Shown here: positions 25,075 to 32,321 of the stretch, one piece after another | How the letters are laid out: every line of letters starts with the position of its first letter | Position numbering within the stretch: position 1 is the stretch's first letter | IMG/VR virus record: IMGVR_UViG_3300022220_000001 | Location: 1-60,954 of that record | DNA: 60,954 nucleotides | Origin: a virus | Direction: 5' to 3' (one strand) | Program-made: the position numbers and the translations under genes | Notes under the pieces: model-generated | Database searches by the model: none | What the model was told of the DNA's origin: nothing | What the model saw: the letters and a program-made list of their open reading frames with translations, nothing else

Positions 25075-25450
25075 TTGCGGTTGTGTATATGTAGACACAA
25101 GTACTAATAATAGTTGTTTAAGGCAGAAATTAATAACTGCCAGAAAAGAGTGTGATTGTTGTGAGTGTGGTGAAAAAATACCAATAGGTACACAATATGA
25201 AGATTATGTCGGGATATGTGAAGGAGAAATGTTTTGGTGTAAGACCTGTTTGGATTGTCTAAGTATTAGAAAGTCGTTCTTTTGTGATGGCTTTGAGTTT
25301 GAAGGAATGATTGAGCGTCTCGAAGAACATATTATCGAAATGGGTGGTGATATTTCATCAGACTGTATTACTACGCTCACAAAAGGTGCGAAAGGTATGG
25401 TATGTGATATGATTGAGGAATATTGGGAAGGGTATGATGATGGAGAATAA
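25067..25450 (+). CDS. Hypothetical protein with Cys clusters, 127 aa
   Basis: GTG start after AAAGGCGGG. CDCCECGEKI and WCKTCLDC form a probable zinc-ribbon similar to phage proteins with a treble-clef fold. The C-terminal half is helical and acidic (EYWEGYDDGE). Lies directly before the HNH gene with one spare base. Confidence 0.6.
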   Translation: MGNCGCVYVDTSTNNSCLRQKLITARKECDCCECGEKIPIGTQYEDYVGICEGEMFWCKTCLDCLSIRKSFFCDGFEFEGMIERLEEHIIEMGGDISSDCITTLTKGAKGMVCDMIEEYWEGYDDGE

Positions 25451-25888
25451 ATGAAATATCCAAAACAAAAGTGGTTAGACAAAAAGTCAAACAAACCTAA
25501 TAGAAAAAAACTTATACAGAAAACATCTGTTTTGTGGAGTCGGATAATAAAAACTCATGGTAGGTGTGCTATATGTAGCTCAATATCAAGTGTAGATGCC
25601 CATCATATTGTGCGGAAAGGAAAAGCTATCCATCCAGGGTGGTTTCTTCTTGAAAACGGTATCCCACTATGCGTGGATTGTCATAGAGACGGTATCCATT
25701 CGATGCATTATCCTACTACAAGAGTTTTCCAGAAAAAAATAAATACCTGGTTAAATAAAAAAGACCTCACTTACGAGGTCTTATATTCCATGTGTCATAC
25801 TACCCAACGTATGGATATTTTTACTATACAGGATATTTACTCAGCATTGAGAATTGTTGCCTCGCAGTTGGGGCAAGCTTCACCATAG
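25451..25888 (+). CDS. HNH endonuclease
   Basis: A 145-aa nuclease. CAICSSISS, VDAHHIVRKG and LCVDCHRDGIH give the HNH core with two zinc cysteine pairs and DAHH as the metal-binding His. This may be a homing enzyme or a packaging/recombination nuclease. It is not adjacent to terminase, so a free-standing accessory role is more likely. The 3' end of the gene carries, on the opposite strand, an intrinsic terminator for the antisense unit. Confidence 0.82.
   Translation: MKYPKQKWLDKKSNKPNRKKLIQKTSVLWSRIIKTHGRCAICSSISSVDAHHIVRKGKAIHPGWFLLENGIPLCVDCHRDGIHSMHYPTTRVFQKKINTWLNKKDLTYEVLYSMCHTTQRMDIFTIQDIYSALRIVASQLGQASP
25755..25782 (-). terminator. Intrinsic terminator of the antisense unit
   Basis: On the minus strand, AAGACCTC-GTAAGT-GAGGTCTT is an 8-bp hairpin followed by TTTT-ATTT. 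On the plus strand the hairpin lacks a downstream U-run, so only the minus orientation makes sense. It ends the antisense transcript inside the HNH gene. Confidence 0.75.
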
Positions 25889-25892
25889 CCCA

Positions 25893-26117
25893 TCACCTTA
25901 CCACAATCTCGATCTTTTCTAAACGGACATCTTTAATTTTCATTTTAGGGTGCTTGTTTTTTACCGCACTAACAGCTTCTTTATGAAATTCTGTGATAAT
26001 GCAGGAAACTTTTTTTAATAAGCCTTCAACTTTTTCTTTTGGTACTTCTATTGTGATGTATCCACATCTTACACTTGTGGGGCCGGTATACACAGAGTGG
26101 TAATATTTTAGTTCCAT
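25893..26117 (-). CDS. Antisense-unit hypothetical protein, 74 aa
   Basis: Minus-strand gene with AAGGAG before the ATG. Alternating beta/alpha sequence (VRCGYITIEVPKEKVEGLLKKV) with a basic end (KMKIKDVRLEKIEIVVR). It starts two bases after its upstream partner's stop. One of only two minus-strand genes in the genome. Confidence 0.7.
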   Translation of the reverse strand: MELKYYHSVYTGPTSVRCGYITIEVPKEKVEGLLKKVSCIITEFHKEAVSAVKNKHPKMKIKDVRLEKIEIVVR

Positions 26118-26119
26118 AG

Positions 26120-26278
26120 CTACTCCTTGTCTAAAAATTCATTAATTTCATTAGTTAATTTTACTTCTTTTTTGTTAAATTTCGGTTCGACATAAGCCTC
26201 TATAAAAGCAGCCAACAACACAACAACCGCAATAACCGCAATAACCGCAATAATAATATTTAAGTATAATAGCGCCAT
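26120..26278 (-). CDS. Antisense-unit small membrane protein, 52 aa
   Basis: ATG 10 bases after AAGGAG on the minus strand. One strongly hydrophobic helix (about residues 3-26, with AVIAVIAVVVLLAAF) is followed by a charged cytoplasmic tail (KKEVKLTNEINEFLDKE). The helix codons are a 9-bp tandem repeat (AATAACCGC on the plus strand). A single-span protein with a charged tail could be a holin-like, antiholin or superinfection-exclusion factor. It shares a promoter with the 74-aa gene. Confidence 0.65.
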   Translation of the reverse strand: MALLYLNIIIAVIAVIAVVVLLAAFIEAYVEPKFNKKEVKLTNEINEFLDKE

Positions 26279-26330
26279 AAAATCATTTCTCCTTGTTTAA
26301 GTTTTAATACAAACAGTTAACTATATGTAT

Positions 26331-26359
26331 AGTATACACAAAAAATACAGACATGTCAA
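26331..26359 (-). promoter_or_regulatory. Antisense promoter (TTGACA-N17-TATACT)
   Basis: On the minus strand TTGACA (26354-26359) and TATACT (26331-26336) are separated by exactly 17 bases, a near-consensus sigma-70 promoter. It is divergent from P4 at 26395. An AT-rich, near-palindromic stretch (GTATACTATAC, AGTTAACT) overlaps the -10 and start, a possible operator. Confidence 0.82.
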
Positions 26360-26394
26360 CATTTTTTTTATTTTTTTTAAAAAAGTAATTTTTG

Positions 26395-26424
26395 TTTGCA
26401 ATTAAGGCTACAATGGGTTATATT
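26395..26424 (+). promoter_or_regulatory. Promoter P4 (TTTGCA/TTGCAA-TATATTAATA)
   Basis: TTGCAA at 26396, 17-base spacer, TATATT at 26419 followed by AATAGTAATG. Same extended -10 as P2 and P3. It reads away from the antisense promoter, forming a divergent control region at 26279-26450. Confidence 0.65.
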
Positions 26425-26452
26425 AATAGTAATGTGTGATTAAATGTAGATG

Positions 26453-26495
26453 TGGGTATTCCGGTATAATAATATATTAATTAAAAAGCCGGATG
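26453..26495 (+). other. Leader hairpin upstream of 26522 gene
   Basis: TGGGTATTCCGG and CCGGATGCCCA form an imperfect stem around an AT-rich loop, within the P4 leader. It could protect the mRNA or act as an attenuator. Confidence 0.4.
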
Positions 26496-26521
26496 CCCAT
26501 TTATTAATAGTGGAGAAAAAA

Positions 26522-26740
26522 ATGCCTTGCCCAAATTGTGGAACGACAACAGACACTCACTCCCCAGATTGTAGACGCTTACATGCTGTAAGGATGTATG
26601 AATGGGAGTGGAATATGATAGAAGAAGGACGGTTAAGAGGCGGATACCGTGGGAGAGGGAAGTATATAGTGGATCTATGTAAGAGAGATGCTAAGAAAAA
26701 AAAGTGGTGGAATCAATTTAAGTTATTTGAGAAGAAATAA
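26522..26740 (+). CDS. Zinc-site small protein, 72 aa
   Basis: The ATG at 26522 is preferred because GGAG lies eight bases upstream; the longer upstream frame runs through the leader hairpin. MPCPNCGTTTDTHSPDC is a CxxC..HxxxC zinc site. The remainder is Arg/Lys/Trp-rich (RGGYRGRGK, KKKKWWNQF), fitting nucleic acid or membrane contact. Confidence 0.55.
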   Translation: MPCPNCGTTTDTHSPDCRRLHAVRMYEWEWNMIEEGRLRGGYRGRGKYIVDLCKRDAKKKKWWNQFKLFEKK

Positions 26741-26745
26741 ATAAT

Positions 26746-27126
26746 ATGAAAAAAACAATTTTTATTGTTTTAGTTGTAATGCAAATGTTTTGCGACCCAA
26801 TGGGTGTATATGAGTATGTTGGAGGTGTTCAACAAGTTGAATTGTGGATCTGCCTTGGCCCTACTTTACACATCCAGGCCAACATCCCTGGGTGTAGAAT
26901 CAACTTAGACACCTTGGATAAATACATGTCTGTGGAAAACGGAAAATATACTCAGAGGTTAGATAGTTTGAGAGTTACAAAGTCTACTGGCGAGATAATA
27001 TTTGCAGGATATTCAAAAAAGGCAAAGTGTTTCTTCCATTATAAGGAAAAAATAACAATAATAGGTGGAATCCAACAGGATATAAGTAGTGATAGTGTGT
27101 TGGTATATCTGAAAATAGGAGGATAA
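26746..27126 (+). CDS. Probable exported protein, 126 aa
   Basis: N-terminus MKKTIFIVLVVMQMFC is a typical short signal sequence, with the Cys at residue 16 as a possible lipidation site, though the -3/-1 residues are not a classic lipobox. The mature part is beta-rich with three more Cys. An early, surface-located phage protein suggests superinfection exclusion. The ATG has only a weak ribosome site, and the gene follows six bases after its neighbour. Confidence 0.6.
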   Translation: MKKTIFIVLVVMQMFCDPMGVYEYVGGVQQVELWICLGPTLHIQANIPGCRINLDTLDKYMSVENGKYTQRLDSLRVTKSTGEIIFAGYSKKAKCFFHYKEKITIIGGIQQDISSDSVLVYLKIGG

Positions 27127-27128
27127 AT

Positions 27129-27227
27129 ATGACCCCTGATATCACAAAAGAAGATCTTAAAGAACATGGATATATAGAGTTGAGAGAGCTAACTGAAGAA
27201 GAAAAAAAAAGAGGCTGGAAAGGTTGA
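27129..27227 (+). CDS. Short acidic ORF with a frameshifted continuation to 27375
   Basis: ATG after AGGAGG. The 32-aa product ends soon after a run of nine A residues (27202-27210). In the +1 frame the sequence stays open from before that run to 27375 and reads sensibly (KEAGKVELYKRKSLEF...). One fewer A would give a single protein of about 81 aa. This is either a real frameshift in the phage, slippage at the run, or a homopolymer error. Confidence 0.5.
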   Translation: MTPDITKEDLKEHGYIELRELTEEEKKRGWKG

Positions 27228-27414
27228 ATTATATAAGCGAAAGTCATTGGAGTTTTGCAATCTAGCGATACATTATAATAATAGATTATATTCTGATATC
27301 ATTATTAAGGACGGAATCAGTAATAATTCGGTTATAATTATAGAAAATCGAATATACACAAAGCCGGTGGAGTAATATTGTAAAGATTTCAGATAAACTT
27401 GGTAGGAGGATATA

Positions 27415-27624
27415 TTGGAACTAACAGAATGCATTTATAACCCAAGAGGAAAAGCCACATACAAGCACCTAATAGGTGAACGTGGGTTATTTTATTACTA
27501 TATGTGTTGTGAGGACGGGGACTTTGTTGCTTTCGTTCCACAACACGATGCAATGAAAACAAAACACAATAATCAGTATTTAGTGAAAGAGACTGAGTTA
27601 GAAATTGTATCAAAAAACAAGTAA
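27415..27624 (+). CDS. Hypothetical protein, 69 aa
   Basis: TTG start after a strong AGGAGG site. Sequence contains YNPRGKATYKHLIGERGLFYYYM, beta-like with basic surface. Last gene before the packaging module. Family unknown. Confidence 0.6.
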   Translation: MELTECIYNPRGKATYKHLIGERGLFYYYMCCEDGDFVAFVPQHDAMKTKHNNQYLVKETELEIVSKNK

Positions 27625-27633
27625 ACACACCCT

Positions 27634-27671
27634 CCCCCGCCAACCTTGTTTGAGCTTGGTTGGGGGTTGGG
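27634..27671 (+). other. C-rich/G-rich hairpin before terS
   Basis: CCAACC (27640-27645) pairs with GGTTGG (27658-27663), extended by a bulged CCC/GGG. The 3' arm, GGTTGGGGGTTGGG, is also G-quadruplex-like. It stands out in AT-rich DNA, lacks a U-run and lies about 100 bases upstream of terS. It could be a terminator variant or part of the packaging recognition site. Confidence 0.45.
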
Positions 27672-27766
27672 AATTGTAAAAAAAATATTATAGGCATAAA
27701 ATTGGGGTACAATGAAAAGTTACATAGAGAATATTGCAAAAGCGTGCGGTAAAATAGGAGGTTGAT

Positions 27767-28381
27767 ATGCCACAAAAAAAAAGCAAGGCAAGGGAAAAAT
27801 TAAATGAAAAACAAATTGCCTTCTGCTATGAGTATGTCGCAAACAATTTTAATGGAACGAAAGCACACTTGGCCGTATATAAAGGTAAGTCTGAGAACGC
27901 GGCTGGTGTAGAGGCAAACAAGCGCCTAAAAAAGCCTAAAGTTAAAGCTCTCATCAAGAAGCTTACAGAAAAACACCTTACAAAGTTGTCATATACAGCT
28001 AATGATGTTCTAAAAGAACTGTCAAAAAACGCGTTTTCGGATATAAAAGATTTTGTTTCCTGGAGCAAGGACAGTGGTGTTATAATCAAGAATACGGAAG
28101 AGCTTGGAGAGTTTACCTCGTGTATTAGAGAAATAAAAATAGATGCAAGAGAGATAATGGAAGACGGAAAACCCACAGGAATAAAAGACTACAAAATAGA
28201 TCTTAAATTGCACGACAAAGTAAAGTCACTAGAGCTGTTGGGTAAGAACTTATTATTATTTGTTGATAGGTTAAAAGTTGAGAAAGATGACGCAACAGAA
28301 AAGTTTGAGCGAATTGCGAAAATCATGGATGAAGAGTGTCGGCCTAGTGAGGATAGATCCGATAACACCGATACAGTATAA
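27767..28381 (+). CDS. terS: Terminase small subunit
   Basis: A 204-aa DNA-recognition subunit of the packaging motor. The N-terminal domain (residues 10-75) is a basic helix-turn-helix with LNEKQIAFCYEYV, FNGTKAHLAVY and VEANKRLKKPKVKALI, the Terminase_2 pattern. A central helical region includes ANDVLKELSKNAFSDIKDFV, and there is a C-terminal tail. It follows a strong AGGAGG and overlaps the large subunit. It would bind the pac or cos site, probably close to or upstream of its own gene. Confidence 0.9.
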   Translation: MPQKKSKAREKLNEKQIAFCYEYVANNFNGTKAHLAVYKGKSENAAGVEANKRLKKPKVKALIKKLTEKHLTKLSYTANDVLKELSKNAFSDIKDFVSWSKDSGVIIKNTEELGEFTSCIREIKIDAREIMEDGKPTGIKDYKIDLKLHDKVKSLELLGKNLLLFVDRLKVEKDDATEKFERIAKIMDEECRPSEDRSDNTDTV

Positions 28382-29705
28382 ATACCTGCATGACGAGCAT
28401 CGTTTTATAATTGTTGCAGCCGGTAGAAGATCCAGAAAAACATTAATCGCAAAACAAAAAATCCTCAATAGGGCAATCAAAACCCCTGATACACTATGGT
28501 TTCATGCCGCGCCAACCTATAACCAAGCCAAGTCAATATTTTGGGAAGATTTAAAAAAATATACGAAGGTGTTCCGCACAAAAAAAGAGCCTTCTGAGTC
28601 AAACCTGTCCGTTGAGTTAGATAATCGATCACAAATACACGTGATAGGCTTAGATAAACCACAGCGTATTGAGGGGCGTACCAAATCATGGAATGGCTGC
28701 CATATAGCAGAGGTCGGTGATGTAAAACCAAACGCTTGGGAGACCAATATCCGGCCAGTGTTGGCAGATACCGGTGGTAGTGCTATTCTTGATGGTGTTC
28801 CAGATCCAATGAAGTCAGGTTTCGCTGGACACAAAAAGCTAGCGCAATATGCATGTGGTGGGTCAATACCAAAAATAGAGCCATTGATAGGTGCGTATGG
28901 AGAAAATAAGGAGGATATAGACTTTAGTTTTTACGGTTGGTTTTCGTCAGATGTTATCCCCCCAAAAGAAATGGAGTCGATAAGAAATACCACAGATCCA
29001 CTGACTTATAGAATAGAATACGAAGCCAGCTTTGAAGAAATAGCTGGAAAGGTATATTACTCTTTTATTCCAGATTACTATCCCAACGGTAATCTTGATA
29101 AGAATATACAGTATGACCAAAATCTACCAATAGTTATGGGGTTTGATTTCAATGTCAACCCCATGACCGCAGTACTTGGGCATGTAAAAAGAAACGAAAA
29201 AGGCATGCAAGAGTGGTTGTTGTTTAAGGGGTATTTCCTTAAGGCAAGTAATACAGAGCAACTAATAAGACGAATATTTGATGAGCATCCAGATACTTTT
29301 ACTTTTGTTTTAACTCCGTGTCAAAGTTCAATCGCAAGACAATCGTCACAGGAAATAACGGCCGATGGATATAAGACCGATCTGGCAATTATAAAAAACG
29401 TAGCAAAGGAATACGGGAAAAATCTAAAGGTAGCAAAACGGTCTAAAAATCCGCCTGTCCATAAGGGTATTAGTGCGGTGAATTCTAAGCTAAACAATAA
29501 AACCCTTAGAATAAATCCACAAGATCCAGGTTTACAAGAACTGATCAAAGATCTTGAGTGGCTAACATATAAAGAGGGCACAAGCGCAATAGATGAAAGT
29601 GATAAGATGCGGAACCACATATCAGCATGCTTGAGGTATCCATGCGAAAAGCATTGGCCGGTTAAGCAAGAGCGTAGTGAAGGAAATAATAAAATTATAG
29701 TATGA
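28329..29705 (+). CDS. terL: Terminase large subunit
   Basis: The ATPase-nuclease motor that packages DNA through the portal. Walker A is GRRSRKT, with Arg where Gly is usual. The N-terminal ATPase continues with the WFHAAPTYNQAK and GLDKPQRIEGRTK segments. The RNase H-like nuclease starts near VMGFDFNVNP with its first catalytic Asp, and later acidic residues sit in the C-terminal 150 residues. The frame is open from a TTG at 28278, but that would overlap terS by 104 bases. ATG 28329 (459 aa) or GTG 28347 is more likely. Confidence 0.93.
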   Translation: MKSVGLVRIDPITPIQYKYLHDEHRFIIVAAGRRSRKTLIAKQKILNRAIKTPDTLWFHAAPTYNQAKSIFWEDLKKYTKVFRTKKEPSESNLSVELDNRSQIHVIGLDKPQRIEGRTKSWNGCHIAEVGDVKPNAWETNIRPVLADTGGSAILDGVPDPMKSGFAGHKKLAQYACGGSIPKIEPLIGAYGENKEDIDFSFYGWFSSDVIPPKEMESIRNTTDPLTYRIEYEASFEEIAGKVYYSFIPDYYPNGNLDKNIQYDQNLPIVMGFDFNVNPMTAVLGHVKRNEKGMQEWLLFKGYFLKASNTEQLIRRIFDEHPDTFTFVLTPCQSSIARQSSQEITADGYKTDLAIIKNVAKEYGKNLKVAKRSKNPPVHKGISAVNSKLNNKTLRINPQDPGLQELIKDLEWLTYKEGTSAIDESDKMRNHISACLRYPCEKHWPVKQERSEGNNKIIV

Positions 29706-29715
29706 AAGGTAGTTT

Positions 29716-29928
29716 ATGAATAAATTTGAAAATAGAGATTGCATGGAGGGTATGATGGAATACCCAGATAAATATTTTGAATTGGCTATTGTTGATCCTC
29801 CGTATGGTGGGTGTGATCACCTTGTGAATAGAGTGGGTGGGGGTTGGGCTCACAAATATGGCAAGAAAATTAACAAATGGGACATAGCTCCAAGTAAGGA
29901 AGGCGAGTATTATGCACGAAAGATTTAA
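29716..29928 (+). pseudogene. Truncated adenine DNA methyltransferase
   Basis: Only 70 aa. The N-terminus matches phage N6-adenine methyltransferases: NKFENRDCMEGMMEYPD followed by the catalytic AIVDPPYGG motif (residues 24-32). All target-recognition and SAM-binding (FxGxG) parts are missing; full-length relatives have over 200 aa. The frame ends inside the ribosome-site region of the next gene, so a deletion has removed the rest. The start has AAAGG. It is unlikely to methylate DNA. Confidence 0.75.
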
Positions 29929-30316
29929 TAGGACTGTATGGGCTTTTAAAAAAGATTTCACGGGTGCTTTGGCTAAATGTTTAGTAAAACTATCTCCGTA
30001 TCCTGTGCCAGATAACCTTGAAAAGATAATTGCTGAGTTTCATGAGCGCATTCCGTATGATTTTGACAAAAATGGTATGGTGAAAGTAAGTATCAAGGAT
30101 ATGAGAACAAAAATAAATAAAGTCCTTGAGTCCATGCCTGATGTTATGGCTTTGAACGAACGTAAGAACGGTAGGGAAGGTCATAGCTTTACCTGTCGAT
30201 ATAGTAAAAAGCCTGATCCCAACGATGATTTTATTGATATTATGGCCGTGGCACAAAATATTACTTGTGAGTTTGCAGAAAGGGCCGATGCACAAGCTTG
30301 GCTTGATAGAAAATAA
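29912..30316 (+). CDS. Hypothetical protein, 134 aa
   Basis: ATG after AAGGAAGG, overlapping the end of the methyltransferase remnant by 17 bases. Helical protein with PYPVPDNLEKIIAEFHERI and a SFTCRYSKKPDPNDDFIDIM region. It sits between terminase and portal; function unknown. Confidence 0.65.
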   Translation: MHERFNRTVWAFKKDFTGALAKCLVKLSPYPVPDNLEKIIAEFHERIPYDFDKNGMVKVSIKDMRTKINKVLESMPDVMALNERKNGREGHSFTCRYSKKPDPNDDFIDIMAVAQNITCEFAERADAQAWLDRK

Positions 30317-30348
30317 ATAGCTATACCAAGTTAGATTTGTTTTAATTA

Positions 30349-30376
30349 TTGTATAATTATTACATTTGTGTATATT
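30349..30376 (+). promoter_or_regulatory. Promoter P5 upstream of portal
   Basis: TATATT at 30371 followed by AATAG as in P4; the -35 candidate TTGTAT (30349) is weak. It would give a short leader to the portal ribosome site at 30401. Confidence 0.5.
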
Positions 30377-30413
30377 AATAGTTATATGCACAAATTTAAA
30401 AGGAGGAAGAAAA

Positions 30414-31931
30414 GTGGCAAAACTATATCCAACTAATGTTCCGATAGATCTAAGCTCTATCCCCATACACCCAGAAGTAGAAAAAAGAATTAAAAAGTGG
30501 GAAAGAATAGAAATTTTACTAGATCAAGATGAAGAAAAAATAACTGAAAATTTTTGTCGTATGTTGCCGAACGAAGATCCAAAATCGTATGATATCAGAA
30601 AAGAAACGTATAATGAGACTTTCGTCAATATCACACAGGATTTAATAACCGCACCAGTTAATTCTGTATTTTCTCAAGGGTTAAAAATCGATTACAAAAA
30701 CGAAAATTCTTCGATAGTTAAAAAAATGAATGAAAATGTAACTATTGGAAGTGAAAATATTACGATAAGAAGATATATAAAAGATTTTGTTGGTGTCGCT
30801 ATTAGGGGTTATGGCTCAGTTTGCACAATAATAGATAAACCCAAAAATGCGAGTGAAAGCCTTGCGGTTGAAATTAATGATGGTCTACCATACATTAGTA
30901 ATATCCAGCTTAAAGATATAAAAAATTGGTCATTAGATTATGAAGGAAATTTAAACTGGATAGTATACACCAAGAACTATCTTCCAGCGTGGGAAAACCC
31001 TTTTACTGAAAAAGCGCCAATATCTATTGAATTGGAATGCATGTACACCAAAAATGAATACATTGTGAGAAAGGCCGGTGGAAAAGTAATTAACGAATTA
31101 TCAATGGTACACAATTACGGTTTTGTCCCTGTTGTTATACAGGGGTCTTTTCTAGCCAAGCAGGGCGACATCTTAGGCAATGCAGCCATGTTCCAAACAT
31201 CCAACTCAATTATTAATATGAACAACAATCTAAATGTTGGTAATTATGAGTTGTATAAGCATGGTGGTGCGCTATTATTGATGCCAGAGGACGCAACAAG
31301 TGGCACCAACTTAGAAACCGATGAAAAAGGAAATGTCAATCTCAAAAAACATGATGATAACGGAATGTTAGTATATGGAGGTGATATACAACCGGACTAT
31401 TTATTGAAAGAGCTCAAGGTGGCTGATTTTATGGCCTGGGCTATGGCTTATCAAAGATACGCTATAGAAAACGAAAGAGATTTGAAATCAATAGCAAATA
31501 AAGGTACATCGGGTGAAATTGTGCAAGAATCTGGCTTTGCTAAAATGGTTGACCGTGAACCCCTGGAATCAAATCTCATTAGTTTGTCAGAAGATTTCGA
31601 GGCCTGGTATCAAAAAGTAACCGCAATGCGAGCTAAATTGATGAATGTAGAGGATGATAGTTCTATTGAGTTCGACAAAGACTATGACCTGAGGTCGACA
31701 AAACAAAAATACGAAGAGTTGAAGATAGCAATCGAAAATGATGTTAGGGCGGTTTCTCCTACCCTTTTCCGTGAGCACTACAAGAATATCGCACCTGGTG
31801 AGGTTAGAGATCCTGATATTCTTAGCACTATTAACAATGAGATTGATGAATATAATCCTGATCTTATCAACGATGAAATAGCCAAAGAAATAGAAGAACA
31901 ACAAAAAGAAAGCGAAAAAGAAAAAGAATAG
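30414..31931 (+). CDS. Portal protein
   Basis: A 505-aa protein forming the dodecameric ring that connects capsid, terminase and tail. GTG 30414 follows an AGGAGG site; an upstream ATG has none. The family pattern is visible: an N-terminal helical wing (YNETFVNITQDLITAPVNSVFSQGL), mixed central domain, then a long helix with AYQRYAIENERDLKSIANKGTSGEIVQESG that lines the channel, and a charged C-terminal tail. It is followed by a promoter and RNA element and then the glycan cassette, not directly by the head protein gene. Confidence 0.88.
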   Translation: MAKLYPTNVPIDLSSIPIHPEVEKRIKKWERIEILLDQDEEKITENFCRMLPNEDPKSYDIRKETYNETFVNITQDLITAPVNSVFSQGLKIDYKNENSSIVKKMNENVTIGSENITIRRYIKDFVGVAIRGYGSVCTIIDKPKNASESLAVEINDGLPYISNIQLKDIKNWSLDYEGNLNWIVYTKNYLPAWENPFTEKAPISIELECMYTKNEYIVRKAGGKVINELSMVHNYGFVPVVIQGSFLAKQGDILGNAAMFQTSNSIINMNNNLNVGNYELYKHGGALLLMPEDATSGTNLETDEKGNVNLKKHDDNGMLVYGGDIQPDYLLKELKVADFMAWAMAYQRYAIENERDLKSIANKGTSGEIVQESGFAKMVDREPLESNLISLSEDFEAWYQKVTAMRAKLMNVEDDSSIEFDKDYDLRSTKQKYEELKIAIENDVRAVSPTLFREHYKNIAPGEVRDPDILSTINNEIDEYNPDLINDEIAKEIEEQQKESEKEKE

Positions 31932-31960
31932 TTGACTTTTTAAAGAAAATACACTATGTT
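31932..31960 (+). promoter_or_regulatory. Promoter P7 for the small RNA
   Basis: TTGACT at 31932-31937, 17-base spacer, TATGTT at 31955-31960. The expected start (31967-31970) falls exactly at the first base of the TGAGCCCGA pairing segment of the RNA below. Confidence 0.75.
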
Positions 31961-31968
31961 ATATAGTA

Positions 31969-32085
31969 TGAGCCCGATATACCAAAAAACAAAAATCTTT
32001 CCCTTGGTTAAAAGTGCAACAATTAGTTGCAGTTGGCTGGATGTGCCTTCACTATGTGTCGGGCTCACACATCCAGCTTTTTTTT
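31969..32085 (+). ncRNA. Predicted pseudoknotted small RNA with intrinsic terminator
   Basis: About 117 nt. TGAGCCCGA (31969-31977) is complementary to TCGGGCTCA (32059-32067), nine perfect pairs. GCTGGATGTG (32036-32045) pairs with CACATCCAGC (32068-32077), ten pairs, followed by eight U, a terminator. The strand order 5'a, 5'b, 3'a, 3'b makes a pseudoknot with adjacent, stackable stems. Inside are hairpins GCAAC-AATTA-GTTGC (32016-32030) and ACCAA/TTGGT (31981/32004). The promoter immediately upstream and the terminator define a free-standing RNA. Confidence 0.65.
32036..32085 (+). terminator. Intrinsic terminator
   Basis: Ten-bp GC-containing stem and a U8 tract. It ends the small RNA and probably also much of the portal transcript, so the glycan genes depend on readthrough or antitermination. 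Confidence 0.8.
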
Positions 32086-32097
32086 ATTTGGAAAATT

Positions 32098-32292
32098 ATG
32101 ACTATTAAAGAGTTATATCAGTTGTTAATATTGCTTCCTGAAGAAATGGAAGTGGTGATACAGAAAGACGGCAATAAACTTTCTCCTTTGGTTGGTGGTG
32201 ATACTTGCGAGGTAAGCGTCCAAGGCCAACAGTATGGTGGTATCCCAACATTTCCAATAGAAAGAGTTTTCGTCTTGTATCCAACAAATTGA
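32098..32292 (+). CDS. Hypothetical protein, 64 aa
   Basis: ATG 32098 is chosen because the longer frame runs through the terminator. Contains LPEEMEVVIQKDGNKLSPLVGG, a beta-hairpin-like pattern seen in small phage proteins of unknown role. Weak ribosome site. Confidence 0.55.
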   Translation: MTIKELYQLLILLPEEMEVVIQKDGNKLSPLVGGDTCEVSVQGQQYGGIPTFPIERVFVLYPTN

Positions 32293-32321
32293 TAAAACAT
32301 TAGAAACGGGTAGAAATTAAC

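Noticed and set aside
25755-25782. Plus-strand terminator inside the HNH gene
   Set aside because: No U-run follows on the plus strand. It is assigned to the minus strand instead.
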